This document shows positions 39,083-51,295 of a stretch of 64,000 nucleotides of DNA, one piece after another (the first letter of the stretch is position 1; the number at the start of each line of letters is the position of its first letter). The translations under genes were made by a program, and so were the position numbers. The stretch covers positions 203,003,127-203,067,126 of the forward strand of contig NC_134569.1 of NCBI RefSeq assembly GCF_050947875.1, written 5' to 3'. Origin of the DNA: Dermacentor variabilis. Lineage: Eukaryota > Arthropoda > Arachnida > Ixodida > Ixodidae. The notes under the pieces were generated by a model. That model did not search any database. It was given only the letters and a program-made list of their open reading frames with translations, and was not told the DNA's origin.

Positions 39083-39445
39083 GAATCGACATGAATAAAA
39101 ACTTAACTAATGTGGCATGTTTTCATTGCCCTGTTAAGTACATTTTCCCCTACATTCCTCGACATCACCATTTATGCTGCCAAGGATGTGATTCTTCTCC
39201 GATAGGATATGTCACCTAGTTGAAATATCTGGGAACTCTTCGACTGCGACATATCCTGAAGTACTGACTTGCCACACGACTATGATCATCTCAGCTACTT
39301 TGTTTGCTGCAAATTAAAACACTGATTGCTTATTGTTCGACGTATTCTGCATTTAAGTACGACATTTCTTATTTTTATTTGTTTTCTTTCGTGTTGGGGG
39401 GGTAATAAAACAGCAGGTCTATAAAAAAATTTAAATAATGCGCTT
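39083..39445. other. Unassigned DNA
   Basis: AT-rich, no coding or repeat signature. Confidence 0.4.
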
Positions 39446-39449
39446 TTTG

Positions 39450-39663
39450 GTGCGAGAACTACTTTCTGATTATTAGGCATGCCGTAGTGGAGGACTACGG
39501 AATTTTCGACCCCCTTTCGTTCTTTAACGTGCACTTAAATCTAAGTTCCCCGGGTGGTTTCGCATTTCTCCCCATCGAAGTGCGGCCGCCGTGGCCGGGA
39601 TTTGATGCGGCAACCTCGTGCTCAGCACCCCAACGCCATAGCCACAGAGCAACCACGGCTGGT
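39450..39663 (-). mobile_element. SINE S1 copy
   Basis: On the minus strand: ACCAGCCGTGGTTGCTCTGTGGCTATGGCGTTGGGGTGCTGAGCACGAGG, decayed B box, GGCGGCCGCACTTCGATGGG, TAAAGAACGAAAGGGGG and CCTCCACTACGGCATGCCTAATAATCAG. Confidence 0.8.
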
Positions 39664-39669
39664 TGTCTA

Positions 39670-40890
39670 ACGAAAGTGAGTCTTCTTTAAGTATGCATTC
39701 TACTGTATGTCATTCAGTGAAATAGCATTTTCGGTGTCACGCATGCCCAATTTCCTTATGTTGTAGTAGAGAAATGATTTTAATGTATCTATACTTCCGA
39801 AAATAGTGCACCTATGCAGCTGGTCGTGCGCTACACCCGCAGGATCACTTCGTTGCTCCTAAAACGTAAATTAAATTTGGGAGATGTCGCAGAAGATACT
39901 CTGCCTGCTGTTTGAAATGCAGTATCACTCAAAGTATTATCTTGCCATAGTCGCGGAAAGCTAAACATATATTGATCGCGTTGTTCTTTCAGTAATTTCT
40001 TGACTGTGTCCTCGTAATCTTTTTTTTTATTCCGTCTGAAAGAAAAATATCTGTAACATATATATATTGACATTTATATTGCCTTTTTTTAAATATTTAT
40101 GTATAGGGGCAGAGCTCAGCGGTGATGTTGTCAGCTGCCAGGCCCCTCTGGCTTTGTCAGGTTGGTTCTTCCATGCTGAAATATAATGCATTTGGCTGTT
40201 GCGAATCCTGCATGTGAGCTACTGTGTAAAATACGTGGCGCTGTCGTTTTAACCTCGCTGTTGGCATTGACGTTGTCCGTGCTTTCGTCATTGTTTTCCC
40301 GCAACAGCCTCATTTTCGGCGCATCCTCTATTGTGGGCATGCGCCATCTTTGAGGCTTATTATCACCATTGTTAGCTACGCATTTCTGCAGCCGACGGCG
40401 CTGTATGCACGAGCATGAGAGCGAAAAAATTGCCGACAAACAAGCAAACCTCTTGTCAAGGACGATTTCTGTGCAATGCAAGTAACGTCATCGTTGTTCA
40501 CTACAGTGTTTCTTTTTCGGATTATTACTTTATATGAAAACATTTTGATGTATTTTTTTTTCATTTAATATGCATTCAACCAAAGCCCCCCCGCCCTCCT
40601 GAAAACCCACCCTATATCCACAGAGTTGTTGCAGTTTCCCGTAGTGACAGAACGCTACCGCACTGTCGTATGTGCCAGCGTAGCCACATAATGTAATCCT
40701 CGTCCACTACAGTATTCCTCATTCAGGCAGCCGAAGTGCACGCACAGACGCTACTGCTTTTCGAGTCTATGCCCAGCGTGAAGTGTAGTACTAATTGCCC
40801 AACATTGTAGTCGCACGATAGCTGTGTCGTAAGTGTACCTGATAGCTTGCAGACAGCTGCTGTGTTTTTCCCATGAGCTGAAGAGAAAAA
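39670..40890. other. Unassigned DNA
   Basis: AT-rich with short open frames lacking motifs. A tRNA A-box-like GATAGCTGAGTGGTTAGCG at 40901-40919 lies directly before the MITE and may be a SINE head cut by it. Confidence 0.4.
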
Positions 40891-40937
40891 AAATACCGCG
40901 ATAGCTGAGTGGTTAGCGCGCTCCATTTCCAAATGTG

Positions 40938-41150
40938 CACCCGTGAGCAAAACTATACGGACCACAAGGTCCTCGAAAAAACTGAATTTCTTCGTAATTA
41001 GCATGCATAAAGCGATACTGACAAGTGCACCAGAAAATTTGTAATGCCAAGTTTGGACTACATTCTTTAATTTCAAGTTGCATTCAGAGACAGAGGTTAA
41101 AATCGCTTTTATCGCGCAATCCCTGGTCCGAATAATTTTGCTCACGGGTG
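40938..41150. mobile_element. Small terminal-inverted-repeat element (MITE), 213 bp
   Basis: 27-bp terminal inverted repeats (40938-40964 and 41124-41150), CACCCGTGAGCAAAA.TAT.CGGACCA, with two mismatches. The interior has no coding potential. TA follows the right end and TG precedes the left end, so a TA target duplication (Tc1/mariner-like) is possible but decayed. Confidence 0.75.
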
Positions 41151-41159
41151 TACGTTGCT

Positions 41160-42060
41160 TAACTAGCATTGGTTCTAAACCCAGTGGAGGTGGTTGTCGA
41201 GACGTTTTCTTTTACTTCGCGCTGAGGCAATGGCGAAGCTGGGATGATTAGGTGGTCTGATGACAAAAATCGCCTTTCTGCGCCGTCGATGACGAGAGCG
41301 GTCGTCGTCAATGTATAGTTTAATGGACGGATGCTTAATGGAAACTCAATTTGGAGCACTTAGCTGCTGTCGCAGTAAAAAATTATGAAAATAAAGAGAC
41401 GGGGATTATGCCGACCAGAAAAATGGAGGAGGGGTGGAAATCAATGTGAAGGCAAGCTTTCGTGAAGCAGTCAGTTGAATGCTATGAAAACGCTCACCTT
41501 TAGCGACGTGTCATGCAGTGACTGAGTCTCGGCCTTCTTGGCACGTCTTTTCTCTTGGCTAGTGCGGACACTCGGGACAAAACAGACAGAAGTCGCGACA
41601 CACTCAAGCGCTCGTGTGCGCCTCTACGTTCCTCCGTTTCCTTGCAAGCTTTTGCGTTAAGCAATAGGAAAGATGGCGTTTTTTAATGTGGCTGATACGT
41701 GTCTGTCTGGAAAATCATGTACATGCAGTGATCCCAACACGTCCCCTACGCGAGCGCGGTTTGCCCAATCTCTGGAACCAGCTTAGTTTACGTCACACAA
41801 TTTCCGTGATCAGCACAGTTTACTATTTAACAATCTCCAAGGTCGGCCAAATTTACTAGGCGACAAAAAGACCGAGTATTTGTGTCAAACTCAGGGAACG
41901 AAGGGGTACAAAGCATCGTTCTATTAGAAAAATTATTCGCTTGCAAGCGTATATTTACTGCAGTAAGTATACTTTGAAATTGCTAGGTGTTTTATTGCGT
42001 AATTTTTTAACGAAAACAGCAAGTTATCGGTACAATTGTAGCGGCAGTACAGATGGCTAT
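41160..42060. other. Unassigned DNA
   Basis: No recognisable feature. The minus-strand open frames at 40723-41359 overlap the MITE and carry no motif. Confidence 0.4.
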
Positions 42061-42066
42061 ATATAA

Positions 42067-42945
42067 GGTGTTTCAGCTAGCATTAGCCAGAGTTTAAAAA
42101 TATGCCGATGCACTCTAAGACGACGCGACCAAATGCATGTCGCTCACTTTTATATGTAGTGTGTCACGCTATTTCTTGTATTTTGCTTATTTAGATAATA
42201 AGCAAGATTAATTAACCAACTTCTGAAGTAACGAAGTTAAGAAAAAATATTCCAATTAGAGAGTTGCAGAGAGGTTCGCAAAACGTCCGATTGGACAGTT
42301 TCTGTCTTTCTATCTATTAAGTATTAGTGTTCTCCAGCTTACTGCAGATGCGTGCGAATTAGAAAAACACCACTTGACATGCCCGCTTGCGCGTCGTGAT
42401 TGCACTGCTCGCAAGCGTTCCGCGCACAAACGAACATAGCCTTTAGCCGGGTGTGTTACCGCTGTGTCTGCCTATCGCTATCATGAACTGTCTCGAGGGA
42501 AGCACATCGCTGGCGTAAATCGCACAGCCAACGCCTTCGTCAATGCCCTGTCCCCTTTTAAGCGCCAGCGCGAACTGCTAGATGCTATGTACGCGGACAG
42601 TTTCCGAGCGCTGCAATAACGGCGCGCAAGCGGCCATGTCAGCGGTATTTTTTTTAATTTCGCGGGCACTCTCAGTAAGCTGAAAAACACTGATACTTCA
42701 TAGAAAGTTACAAACTGTCTGATCGGACGTTTTGCAAAGCACTCTACTACTATCTAATTGGAATTGTTTTCCTAACTTCGTTGCTTCGGAAGTTGGTTAA
42801 TTAATATTGATTAATTATCTAATTAAGCAAAATACAAGATATAGCGTGACACCCTACATACAAAATTGAGCAACATGCATTTCGTCGCGCTGTCTTAGAG
42901 TGCATCGGCATATTTTTAAACTCTGGCTAAAGTCAGCTGAAACCC
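42067..42945. mobile_element. Non-autonomous DNA element with ~290-bp terminal inverted repeats
   Basis: The left arm (42067-42355) and the reverse complement of the right arm (42655-42945) match over nearly their full length: GTTTCAGCT, TTAGCCAGAGTTTAAAAATATGCCGATGCACTCTAAGAC, GTCACGCTAT, CTTGTATTTTGCTTA, AATTAACCAACTTC, AACGAAGTTA, TCCAATTAGA and CAAAACGTCCGAT are shared. A ~300-bp GC-richer centre (42356-42654) has no transposase. Superfamily not identified; the TSD is unclear. Confidence 0.85.
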
Positions 42946-42949
42946 GTAA

Positions 42950-44190
42950 GCCGACTTGTGTTAGTGCTGTCCTAAGTGTGAACTATTTGGCGGCGCAACC
43001 GCAGCAACAAAAGCCAGCAAAGTTCTCGAAGGTTCGCAAAGACACTTTAAAAACTGTAGATTTAGCAGCCATCCACTCTCTTTCCGTTGTCGCCCCAAAT
43101 ACCACGGTGTTCGCAAGTGGCAGTGACTGCCTCCGTTCGCAAGAATTTCAATAAACCAATTTTCCCCGTTTCGGCGTGCCTTACGAAATTACGTATTCCC
43201 GTGCCACTCGATTTCTTACGCGACAGCCTCGCAACGAGTGCAGGTTCGCTCTAGGTATTGAGTTTGCATCGATGTAGAGAGCGATAGGAGTTCCGACAAC
43301 ATTGTAGCCTTACAGAAATAAATTTCGTTTCGTGTTCCGCAACTATTCGGAGGGTTGCTTCAAACCTGACATGCGTGCTTTGCACTTTTACACCACCTCA
43401 GCAGTTTTGCCTAAAACTCCAAATCAACTTCAAAGTCTTTGCGGTGCACTGGCGCTCCCCCTGCTAAAGAATGGCATTCACGTCACAGCGTGTCCGAATT
43501 CCCCAGGGAGCAGCTCTGAAAACAAATATACACCGCATATATACCGCGTTGTCTACTACAGACGAAAGTGAAGAATCGCGAACGCGTCACCTTAGCTGAG
43601 CATTCGGACCCTCCATTTTCTGCTGGCTGATTCAATGCTATCTCAAGGAATGCTGCTGCCACTACGAAACATATTTAATCAGAAAAAAAAAGAAGCAAAG
43701 GTGCTAAGCGGCCACACGATTGTCCGCCTACTTCAAGACTTTGCAAAATCAGCCTGAGATAAAAAGATTCCCGTTGTGAAGCTTTGAGGCAGCGCATACC
43801 ACCGCACACTACTGGTGGCACCACACACAACGGGCTCGAGTAGTTCGAATCATGCTCAAAAGTAGGTAAACGCACCCCAATTCAGGATAACGCAACTAGA
43901 CAGTGAGCACGCGTTTAAAAAGTTATTTTAAGATTGCTTGGATTCAGCTTCGTAAAGTTGCTATGTCGATTGTAAGACACGTCATAGTGCTTGTGAATGT
44001 ATCGTTCGTTTTCCGTTACCTGCGGGAAAATGCCCTTGCAGGAGCATCTTTAAAAGTTACTCCTTTATATGAATCCGCTTTCCGTAAAAAAAAGACGCAA
44101 ACTGAGATGTGTCTTCAGCTAGACAAGGCGATAATCCGGGGAGCACACGGCTGGTTCAGTGCATTTGTGCAGTGTAAAAGATAAAAATAT
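42950..44190. other. Unassigned DNA
   Basis: No domain or repeat recognised. The 84- to 93-codon open frames here have no motif or context. Confidence 0.4.
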
Positions 44191-44199
44191 TACTGAGTG

Positions 44200-44461
44200 C
44201 CCGTGGCAAGAAGGCAGCGAAATGCAACCAGAAATGCACGCAAAACGAGCAATAGAAGCAAACGATCTATTCAAAACGTGGAAGGTTAAGATAACCCTCC
44301 GGGACCTGGAAGACCGACGACAACTCGTCGCCAGGGCCAAGAGGGCAGTTGAGCCCAGAGGGTTCCTGGACTAAGGAACCTTCCCACCTTAGGGTGATAC
44401 CCGGCCTCGCTCGGGACACTGTTTCGTTTAATAAACGTTTCTCTCTCTCTCTCTCTCTCTC
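44200..44461 (+). mobile_element. LINE-A family 3' end with (CT)n tail
   Basis: Encodes MQPEMHAKRAIEANDLFKTWKVKITLRDLEDRRQLVARAKRAVEPRGFLD then stop, the last residues of an I/R1-like ORF2. A ~90-bp 3' UTR (CCTTCCCACCTTAGGGTGA, TTTCGTTTAATAAACG) and an uninterrupted CT tail follow (44440-44461). Homologous to 1566-1745. Confidence 0.7.
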
Positions 44462-44479
44462 TGAGGAAACGTGAATACA

Positions 44480-44706
44480 ATCCGCCGTGGTGGCTGGCGT
44501 TTCACTGCAGAGCTCGAGCTCGCGAGTCCGATCACGTCCGCTGTGGCCGCATTCCTATGAGAGCGAAATGCAAAAAACGCTCGTGTACTTAGATTAGAAA
44601 CACGGTTAAGAATCGCAGCAGTCAAATTTAATCTGGAGCGCCCCAGTACAGCGTGTACGTCTCAGATATTTAGATCGTGGTATTTTTCACGTGAAACTTC
44701 ATAAAT
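44480..44706 (+). mobile_element. SINE S1 copy, diverged
   Basis: ATCCGCCGTGGTGGCTGGCG head, CTGTGGCCGCATTCCTATGAGAGCGAAATGC, TAATCTGGAGCGCCCCAGTACAGCG and a decayed end. It abuts the LINE-A (CT)n tail. Confidence 0.65.
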
Positions 44707-44709
44707 AAA

Positions 44710-47430
44710 TATATTTCAACTTAAATGCAAAGAACTTACTCGAAAAAATATCCCCTGTACACTTACAACGCCCCAAAGGCCATTTTTGTAAAGGAATTAT
44801 TATTGCGTAACCAATTCAATTACCACCGCTTAAAAATTTCGCTAGCGACATCGTTTTATAATATTGTCAACCACATTTTAAGAAGCCTTGTTTTATAGCG
44901 ATTTTGGCAGCGTAGAAGCATAGTTATATAGTGTGGTATTTTCGGCGCGCTGTTTCATTCTGCTGTCTGTGTGAAAGAACGAAACCATTTTCTTTAAATA
45001 TAATGCTCGATGTTTCTTTTTTGACGAGCACTGCAAGGGCAGTGAAGAAATGCCATGGCTGTTTGTTTGTAATCAATTCACCCATGCTGAAAATGATCTG
45101 CAGGCACTGTTACATTACTTCTTTTGCCCTTCACTTTAAAGCTTGTGTTGGTAGCAAGCCTACAGTGAACTTGTGCAGCACTTAAAAGACGTATTGTTAA
45201 GTTCCTAACTCCTGCATGGAGCGTGTCCAAAACAAGAGAAACAGATGAATAACATTAAAACGATGAAACATTTGCAAAAGAGATACTGTCTCTCGAAGTT
45301 TTATGATATGAAGCTTTACTAAAACTGAAACATTTATGGTCAATGAGCATCGCAAAAACTACGCACGTGCACAACAGTTCTAGCAACTAGGCACTACAAA
45401 AACAAAGGAAGAAAGCAAAAAAGCAAGAAAGAAAACACCATTGACCTTACTTTCACTTCATTTTTTAGCGTGCGACAGCACATTCGTGCTGCCTCTCTGG
45501 TAGTTCAACAAGTGTACTTGCCGAAGAAACGTTTTTAAGCTTAGGAACACAAGCAATAATAAAACAATAAAAATAGGCGAAATCGGAGTGTTTCGCCATC
45601 CGATAGTTTTGTTCTAGAGTGTCAGCTTGCACTTGTTGCAAGGCACTTTGTTCACTGTGCCTTCGAAAGGGCTATCCATCGACCTTCTGACCCCAAGTTT
45701 TCTTCTATTCTGCTTCACAGCAGTATTTCCTGCGCACGCAGTGCTTATCGACACGTTTTACTCCCAAACATCAGCTTGTATTTTACGCCAAGCTACTCTT
45801 CATTCGGACTTCGATGCCACTCTCCAATGAATTGTTGCGCGACACATCTTGCCCCGTAGCTGGCGATTTCAGTTTCGAGCGGCCGAAGCCGATGCTTCTA
45901 CCACTACACAGACATATATCCCTCGATGTTACGACAATGCTTGACGGGGAGCGAAAAGGAACGAAGTTGCGACACCTACAGGCGTAGGAAAAACAAAACG
46001 GGTGGAACGACCCGGATAAAATTCTAGCACCAGACCCGAGTTTCTGCGAGATATCTACCCGTATATTCCTTCTGAGTGCATTTGTATACGTGTATTCTTA
46101 CCCCCTTTCTTTGTTTTCAAGAGCGTTTGTGTTCAGTGGCACCGAGAAAATAGATGGCGCTGTCAACCAAGGTGCCAAAACCACTATCTCCAGATGAGCG
46201 CTGCTTTTTAGGAGTCAGGGTCATTTCCAGATCGATAGAGGAGAAAATAAAGGCAACGAAATCGGCGATCGTGTTCAGGGAGATGGTACGGTGCGTTCGG
46301 GGCAAAAAAGAACAAATATTTGAACCCGTCCCGTTGCTGTCTTTAACCTCTCAGTCCCCCCTCTGGGCTTCTGAGATAGTGCTTCGAACGCGCATCCGTT
46401 TTCCTCGCTTGGGTGGTGTTTTCAACAGTCTCGTGCTTTGGCCGTAAATGTCTACTACGTGGGCCGTACATCAAGCCTCACCATCATCTGTTCACTGTGT
46501 AGAATAAGCCCGAAATTTTAGTGCAAGGTCTAAGGAAGTGTAGTGTAACGATTAGGAAACTCTCGTCTTCAATGTGCAAGTACAGACACACAAAAAGGCG
46601 TGAAAATGATCATTCTGTAGGTGCAATGGTCGCGATATTTCTTGAGTTATGACCTTGTGGTATCGAAATATCTTTGTTCGGACTCACCTTACCGCCTTTT
46701 CTGCATTGAACATTTTTTGTTCGATTGCTTTCTATTGAGGGCAACAACAAAACAATAACTGGGGAAAATGCGTAACATTTTTGAGGTACAGCCCGCACAT
46801 CCATTAAAGGAACACAAAGGAAATGTTAAGACGAGCTAGATTAAAAGTATGGGCATCTGTTATAACTAAGGTTCGTCATTTGTAGCCAGAACAGAGCTTT
46901 CGCAAGCGAGAAAACCATCAAAATGTAATATCCGAGTGACACCACCACTTCTGGACGATGATACACTCGATTCACAGCGAGCGGCACAAAGGGAGGTCAC
47001 AAGGTCAACTCGTCCGTTTCGGCGCGGGTGGTTGGAGTTAAGGAGCTTCAGCGGAACGTTCGGCGTCAAAATTGTACTCAAAGAAGTGATATGTACACAC
47101 ACAGAAAACGATGATAGACTTCTAGACGAATAATCTGTTGACCTAGCTCGACTTATGGTGTTCCTTAGGTGTCTCTTTAATGAATGCAATACCTCATGCT
47201 TAGAAACCTTGCTTTGAAAGCACTTTAGAAAGCATCGTTCAATGTTTCGGTAAAAAGTATATTTCTTTAATTGCCCGTAGTCCTAATTTTTTGGCTTTGA
47301 TTGAACGATTATCTTGCACTGGTAATGGATCAGCTGGCGCTTTGTATTCACACCCTTAACGTAGAGTAATGTTAATGTTGTATTGCACCGAAGAAAGCCG
47401 TCAGTTAAACAGAGTTGGAATCTCTGTAGG
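44710..47430. other. Unassigned AT-rich DNA
   Basis: No protein domain, tandem array or SINE seen. Open frames such as 46154-46447 and 46866-47189 show no motif. Confidence 0.4.
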
Positions 47431-47439
47431 TTGTGATTT

Positions 47440-47756
47440 GTCTAGCTATGTCTGGCGTCATTGCTTGACACTGCGTATCGTAAGGTACTCTTTATGACAT
47501 ATGGCATGCTCATCAGTAAATTTTCGAAATTTTATGGAAGTTTAGAAGGAATAGTTGGGCGTTACCTTTGGGAAAGCACTGCCCTCAAATCTCGAGTGTA
47601 CCACGGAACTATAGAGCACCTACTGTGTCATTGCCTGTCTTTTGGCTGTGTGCGAGTTGCTTGGAATGCAATTATTGGCTGCTTAGACGACAGACCGATC
47701 TGCAAAGATCCTGAGACCTTTGCAGAAGCACTTGTGTCATTTTGCACTCTCTGAAG
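47440..47756 (+). pseudogene. I-type LINE C-terminal remnant
   Basis: A 97-codon frame at 47461-47754 contains GTIEHLLCHCLSFGCVRVAWNAIIGCLDDRPICKDPETFAEALVSFC. TxEHLLCHCxxF...R.......LDDRP is the knuckle and tail of I-type LINE ORF2. The first Cys pair is missing. It is a fragment joined to the CR1-like piece that follows. Confidence 0.55.
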
Positions 47757-47761
47757 GCGAT

Positions 47762-48851
47762 TATACACGGCATTGCCTCTTTAACAGGACCCAGTATGTA
47801 ACCTATAACGAATTTACTTCCAGACCTTGTTCCGTAACATCCGGTGTACCGCAAGGATCGCTACTCGCTCCCTTGCTCTTTCTCATCTACATTAATGACC
47901 TTCCTGACTGTATCTCTAATTCATCTTGTAGGCTGTTCACAAACGATTCTGTCATCTATGGCGAAATACCTAACCTTAGGCATTGCAGTAAGCTACAGGG
48001 CAACTTGGATAGCGTATCCAATTGGTGCAACAAATGGCTTATGCATCTTAACACAACTTAATGCAAAAGTATGCACGTCTCCTCTAGCTCTCCCTCTTGT
48101 GATACATTCCCATGATCAATTAATGTTACTGCCCTGTCGCTTGTGACCTCCTATAAGTATATTGTCCTGTATATCACTCGCAACCTTTCATGGAATATGC
48201 ATGCTGAATAAGTCGCTAATAATCCTGGCCGAAGGTTAGGCTATTTGAGACGAAATTTTGCCTCAGCACCCACCTCAATAAAGCTCACTATATACGAAAC
48301 ACTCGTCTGAATAAATTAGAATTCCCTTGTGCCATATGTGGCCCTGCTCATGCCAATCTTATCATTTCGCTTGAAAGCAGTCAGAACAGCGCCGCCAGTT
48401 TTATTCTCTTAAATTATCCACAGCATTCTAGCGTCACATACACGAAAAGAACACTCCCTGACACTCCCTGACATTTCGTCACGTCGCGAGCACTCTCGTT
48501 TCTGTCTTTACCATAGAATATATTATTTTAACTTTTCCCTTAAAGGAACTATTTTGGCCACACCCAGTTACATCCCGTCTCGCATCGACCATCAACAGAA
48601 AAGTGAAGTGTCGTCTTGTTCGAACTAATTCGTGCCACTCTTCCTTTTTGCCAAGAATTTCCAATGAATGGAACCGCCTTCCCGCCAACAGCCAATTAGT
48701 AATGCCGCAAAATTCAAGATCGTCGTTCAATGCGCCTTATAGCATGATTTTTTATTCTTGTCGTGTACCGCAAACGTATATTCTCACCGCTCCTTTCTGC
48801 TGTGTCTACTTGGCCTTCAAAGTATGCATAATAAATAAATAAATAAATAAG

Positions 48852-48902
<51 letters not shown>

Positions 48903-48904
48903 AT
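47762..48904 (+). mobile_element. CR1-like LINE, 5'-truncated, with (AAAT)n tail
   Basis: RT from NEFTSRPCSVTSGVPQGSLLAPLLFLIYINDLPDC; catalytic box decayed to LFTNDSVIY (YADD lost). Then VSNWCNKWLMHLNTTKCK, a thumb YLRRNFASAPTSIKLTIYETL, and the C-terminus VRTNSCHSSFLPRISNEWNRLPANSQLV, all in shifting frames. Ends GTATGCATAATAAATAAATAAAT with about 70 bp of AAAT repeats (48833-48904). This end resembles that of LINE-C. Confidence 0.75.
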
Positions 48905-49079
48905 GACCGTCAGCGACTAAGTAAGCGGACATTACTTGTGCCCCAATGTCCGAACACTGACACTTTGTTCTTGGCTTTTCTTCGCCTTTTCTGCTTTCAT
49001 CACTGTGAAGCAGTCAACCTCGCGCGACCTTGGCTAGCCTTGGTCTGTGTTTACCATGTTTCTGTACTCTGCGTCAAGC

Positions 49080-49245
49080 ATAGCGCAAGGGAAATAAAAA
49101 ACGAACGTACTGGCCGTCCAGAAGGCCCACGATACGACGGTAAGATTGAACCTTACTGTCCCAACGTGGGAGCCGCCTGCGTCAACCTAAGGGTTGATCT
49201 TCAGGACATTAAATAAAGTTCATCATACCGTACCATACCATCTAC
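49080..49245 (+). mobile_element. LINE 3' UTR fragment with CATAC tail
   Basis: CTTACTGTCCCAACGTGGGAGCCG..., then ATTAAATAAAGTTCATCATACCGTACCATACCAT. The CGTGGGAGxCG motif and ATAAAGTT end parallel the LINE end at 7285-7347 (CGTGGGAGACG...AAAGTTGTATCC). A 3' terminus only. Confidence 0.45.
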
Positions 49246-49249
49246 CAAC

Positions 49250-50955
49250 ATAGCCTTTTCATCGCCCTCTTGATTAGCCTGTTTACCTTTCCTTCATCGC
49301 ATTTCATTTCGTTCAATTTCTTTCGTTTATTTCACCTTCAAGGGGTCGTGAGTCACCCATCGAGCAAGGTGGAAAAAAAATACATTCCGCGGATGGCATA
49401 CGCTGATGTGAACATCTCAGCCACATTTCGCACTCCGCGGCGCGTAGACTACACAAGCGGAGCGCGAAGCCACCTCTTTCTCAGATTCTCTCTCCTAAGC
49501 ACGAGAATTTTTTGTTTCCTCACCTTTCTCGTGGATTCCATATTTTTCTTTATAGCAGATTACGATACACAGTTGTCCTTGGCCAATAGTGACATAAGCC
49601 AAGAAGGGTAAGCCAAATACAATCTGCTCACACTCGGAGGCGCCCACCCGCGTTGGAATGAAACTGGGAACACTGCTTATCTGTGCGTCGTAGACATCAG
49701 CTCTCGCTAATGTCGATTAGTCTGGAACACACAACTAGCCCCGAAATACGCGGAAACTTAATCCCAGACCATACGTCTGCTACGCCTACCGTGCCTCCCA
49801 GTTAAGGACCGGTTACATCTACGAGGAACGCAAATGTACATTTGGGGTTAATGTGGCTTAATAGCAAGAAAGAAGAGAAGAAAAAAAAACGTGGAGGAGA
49901 TTCACTGGTGTCTCACATGACAATTAACAACAGAAGAAAGAAAATAGAAAAATATAAAGGAAGAAGTCCCCCCCTCCCCCCCCCATGTTAGGAAATATTC
50001 AAATAAATATAGCACTCAAGGGGGGAAAAACACACTTGGTTGGCATTTTCTTCACGTGGTCGAAATAACGGAGGCTAAGGGAAATGGAAGGCACGGTTAT
50101 AAAAAAAATCACCGCACCATCCAATTCATGAAGACGGTCGAGCAGGGAAGCTGTGTTAGTAGCACCAAGCGTTACACCTTGCAAGTGAAACTTCGCAAGT
50201 AGTCTATATTGTAAATCTTTTGTTTCACCATTGTTTCACCTCATTTTCACTTTTGCGTGCGTCGCGTGGTGAGCATGCTTTAAGAGCGCTGCCGTTTAAA
50301 CTCGCCATCTCCGGCGCGCAGCTCGGGGCCGGCCCTACGAAGTCGAGCCCGTTCACGAGCCAACTATCACTGACGCTCGCGGAAGGTAGCGTCTTCCTCA
50401 GTAGTACACACTACTCGTGGTCTTACCATAGTTATAGTTAGGATGGAATGTTCGGAACCAGTAATGCAAAGCTCCGTATAATCGGCACAAGGCACACTCC
50501 TGGTGATGAGGGTGCTGCAATCGTTTGGACAATTGGGTGGATTGGTTTGACGACTGATGTGGCTGCCTGTACTTCTTGCGCCACGAAGAAGTACCAGCAG
50601 CGACGCGCTCCTAGTATCGCGTTTCAATAGCTGGGCACTATTCGTTGGCCGTAAACCGCCGGCAGCTCATTTGTTTCTTTCGCAGGGTTGGGTGGAATCA
50701 ATCGTCGATATATTCGATGCCCGTATGGTACGAGCGCCGAAAATGAACCGTGTGAAAACCGCATAAGATTCGCACATAAGATAGCATCCTCACAGGGGGA
50801 AAGGCGTCACTCCAGCCCATTTCCCCCTGTTGAGCTCTTCTTTTGCTCGCCCGGCAGATCACGTGGCCCCGTTTTAGCGAAGTCCGACAACGATGGCACA
50901 GGCTCCGCATAAACAGCTTCGCTGTATAAAGTAACAGGCCTACGCAGCACAAGCA
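49250..50955. other. Unassigned DNA
   Basis: A purine/C tract (49970-49985) and several GC-rich patches (50280-50400) are present. Overlapping short frames on both strands have no motif. Nothing assigned. Confidence 0.35.
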
Positions 50956-50959
50956 GCAC

Positions 50960-51295
50960 AGTCACAGCGTAAGCTGAAGGTGTGGCTCTATAGGAGTGCC
51001 ATGTTTTGCACCACGCACTACAGGGTCTTCGCGGCAAAGTCTCTTCGCGTTGTTTTCACGAGAACAATCTGGACTGTCCGCACAGCGTCGACGGCGAGCT
51101 GCTGCTTGTGCAGCTCTCTGCCCAGCGCTCTACTGAGTCTGATGTTGCCTGCTTGCAGCAACGCCAGTAGTACTACGATTCGCTTCTTCAGCAGCGGTAC
51201 GTACCTTGCGATGAGGCGCCATAACGTCTACCAAAGAGTAAACACAGGTATCCAGACTACATGGAGCGCAGACCACTTCCCTTGACCTGTGGCAC
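50960..51295 (-). repeat. Dispersed repeat with small basic ORF (copy 2)
   Basis: The minus strand begins MAPHRKVRTAAEEANRSTTGVAASRQHQTQ then stop, with further RRRCADSPDCSRENNAKR in frame, followed by CAGCTTACGCTGTGACTGTG. A diverged copy of 6180-6500. The C-terminal part after the stop is still recognisable, so the stop is probably secondary. Confidence 0.5.

Noticed and set aside
39072..39092. ATG at 39092 as the start of LINE-B ORF1
   Set aside because: It lies outside the element: the target-site duplication places the 5' end of LINE-B at 39071. The internal ATG at 38744 is preferred.
48714..48932. Ile/Leu/Phe/Tyr-repeat peptide on the minus strand
   Set aside because: Translation of the (AAAT)n tail of a LINE.
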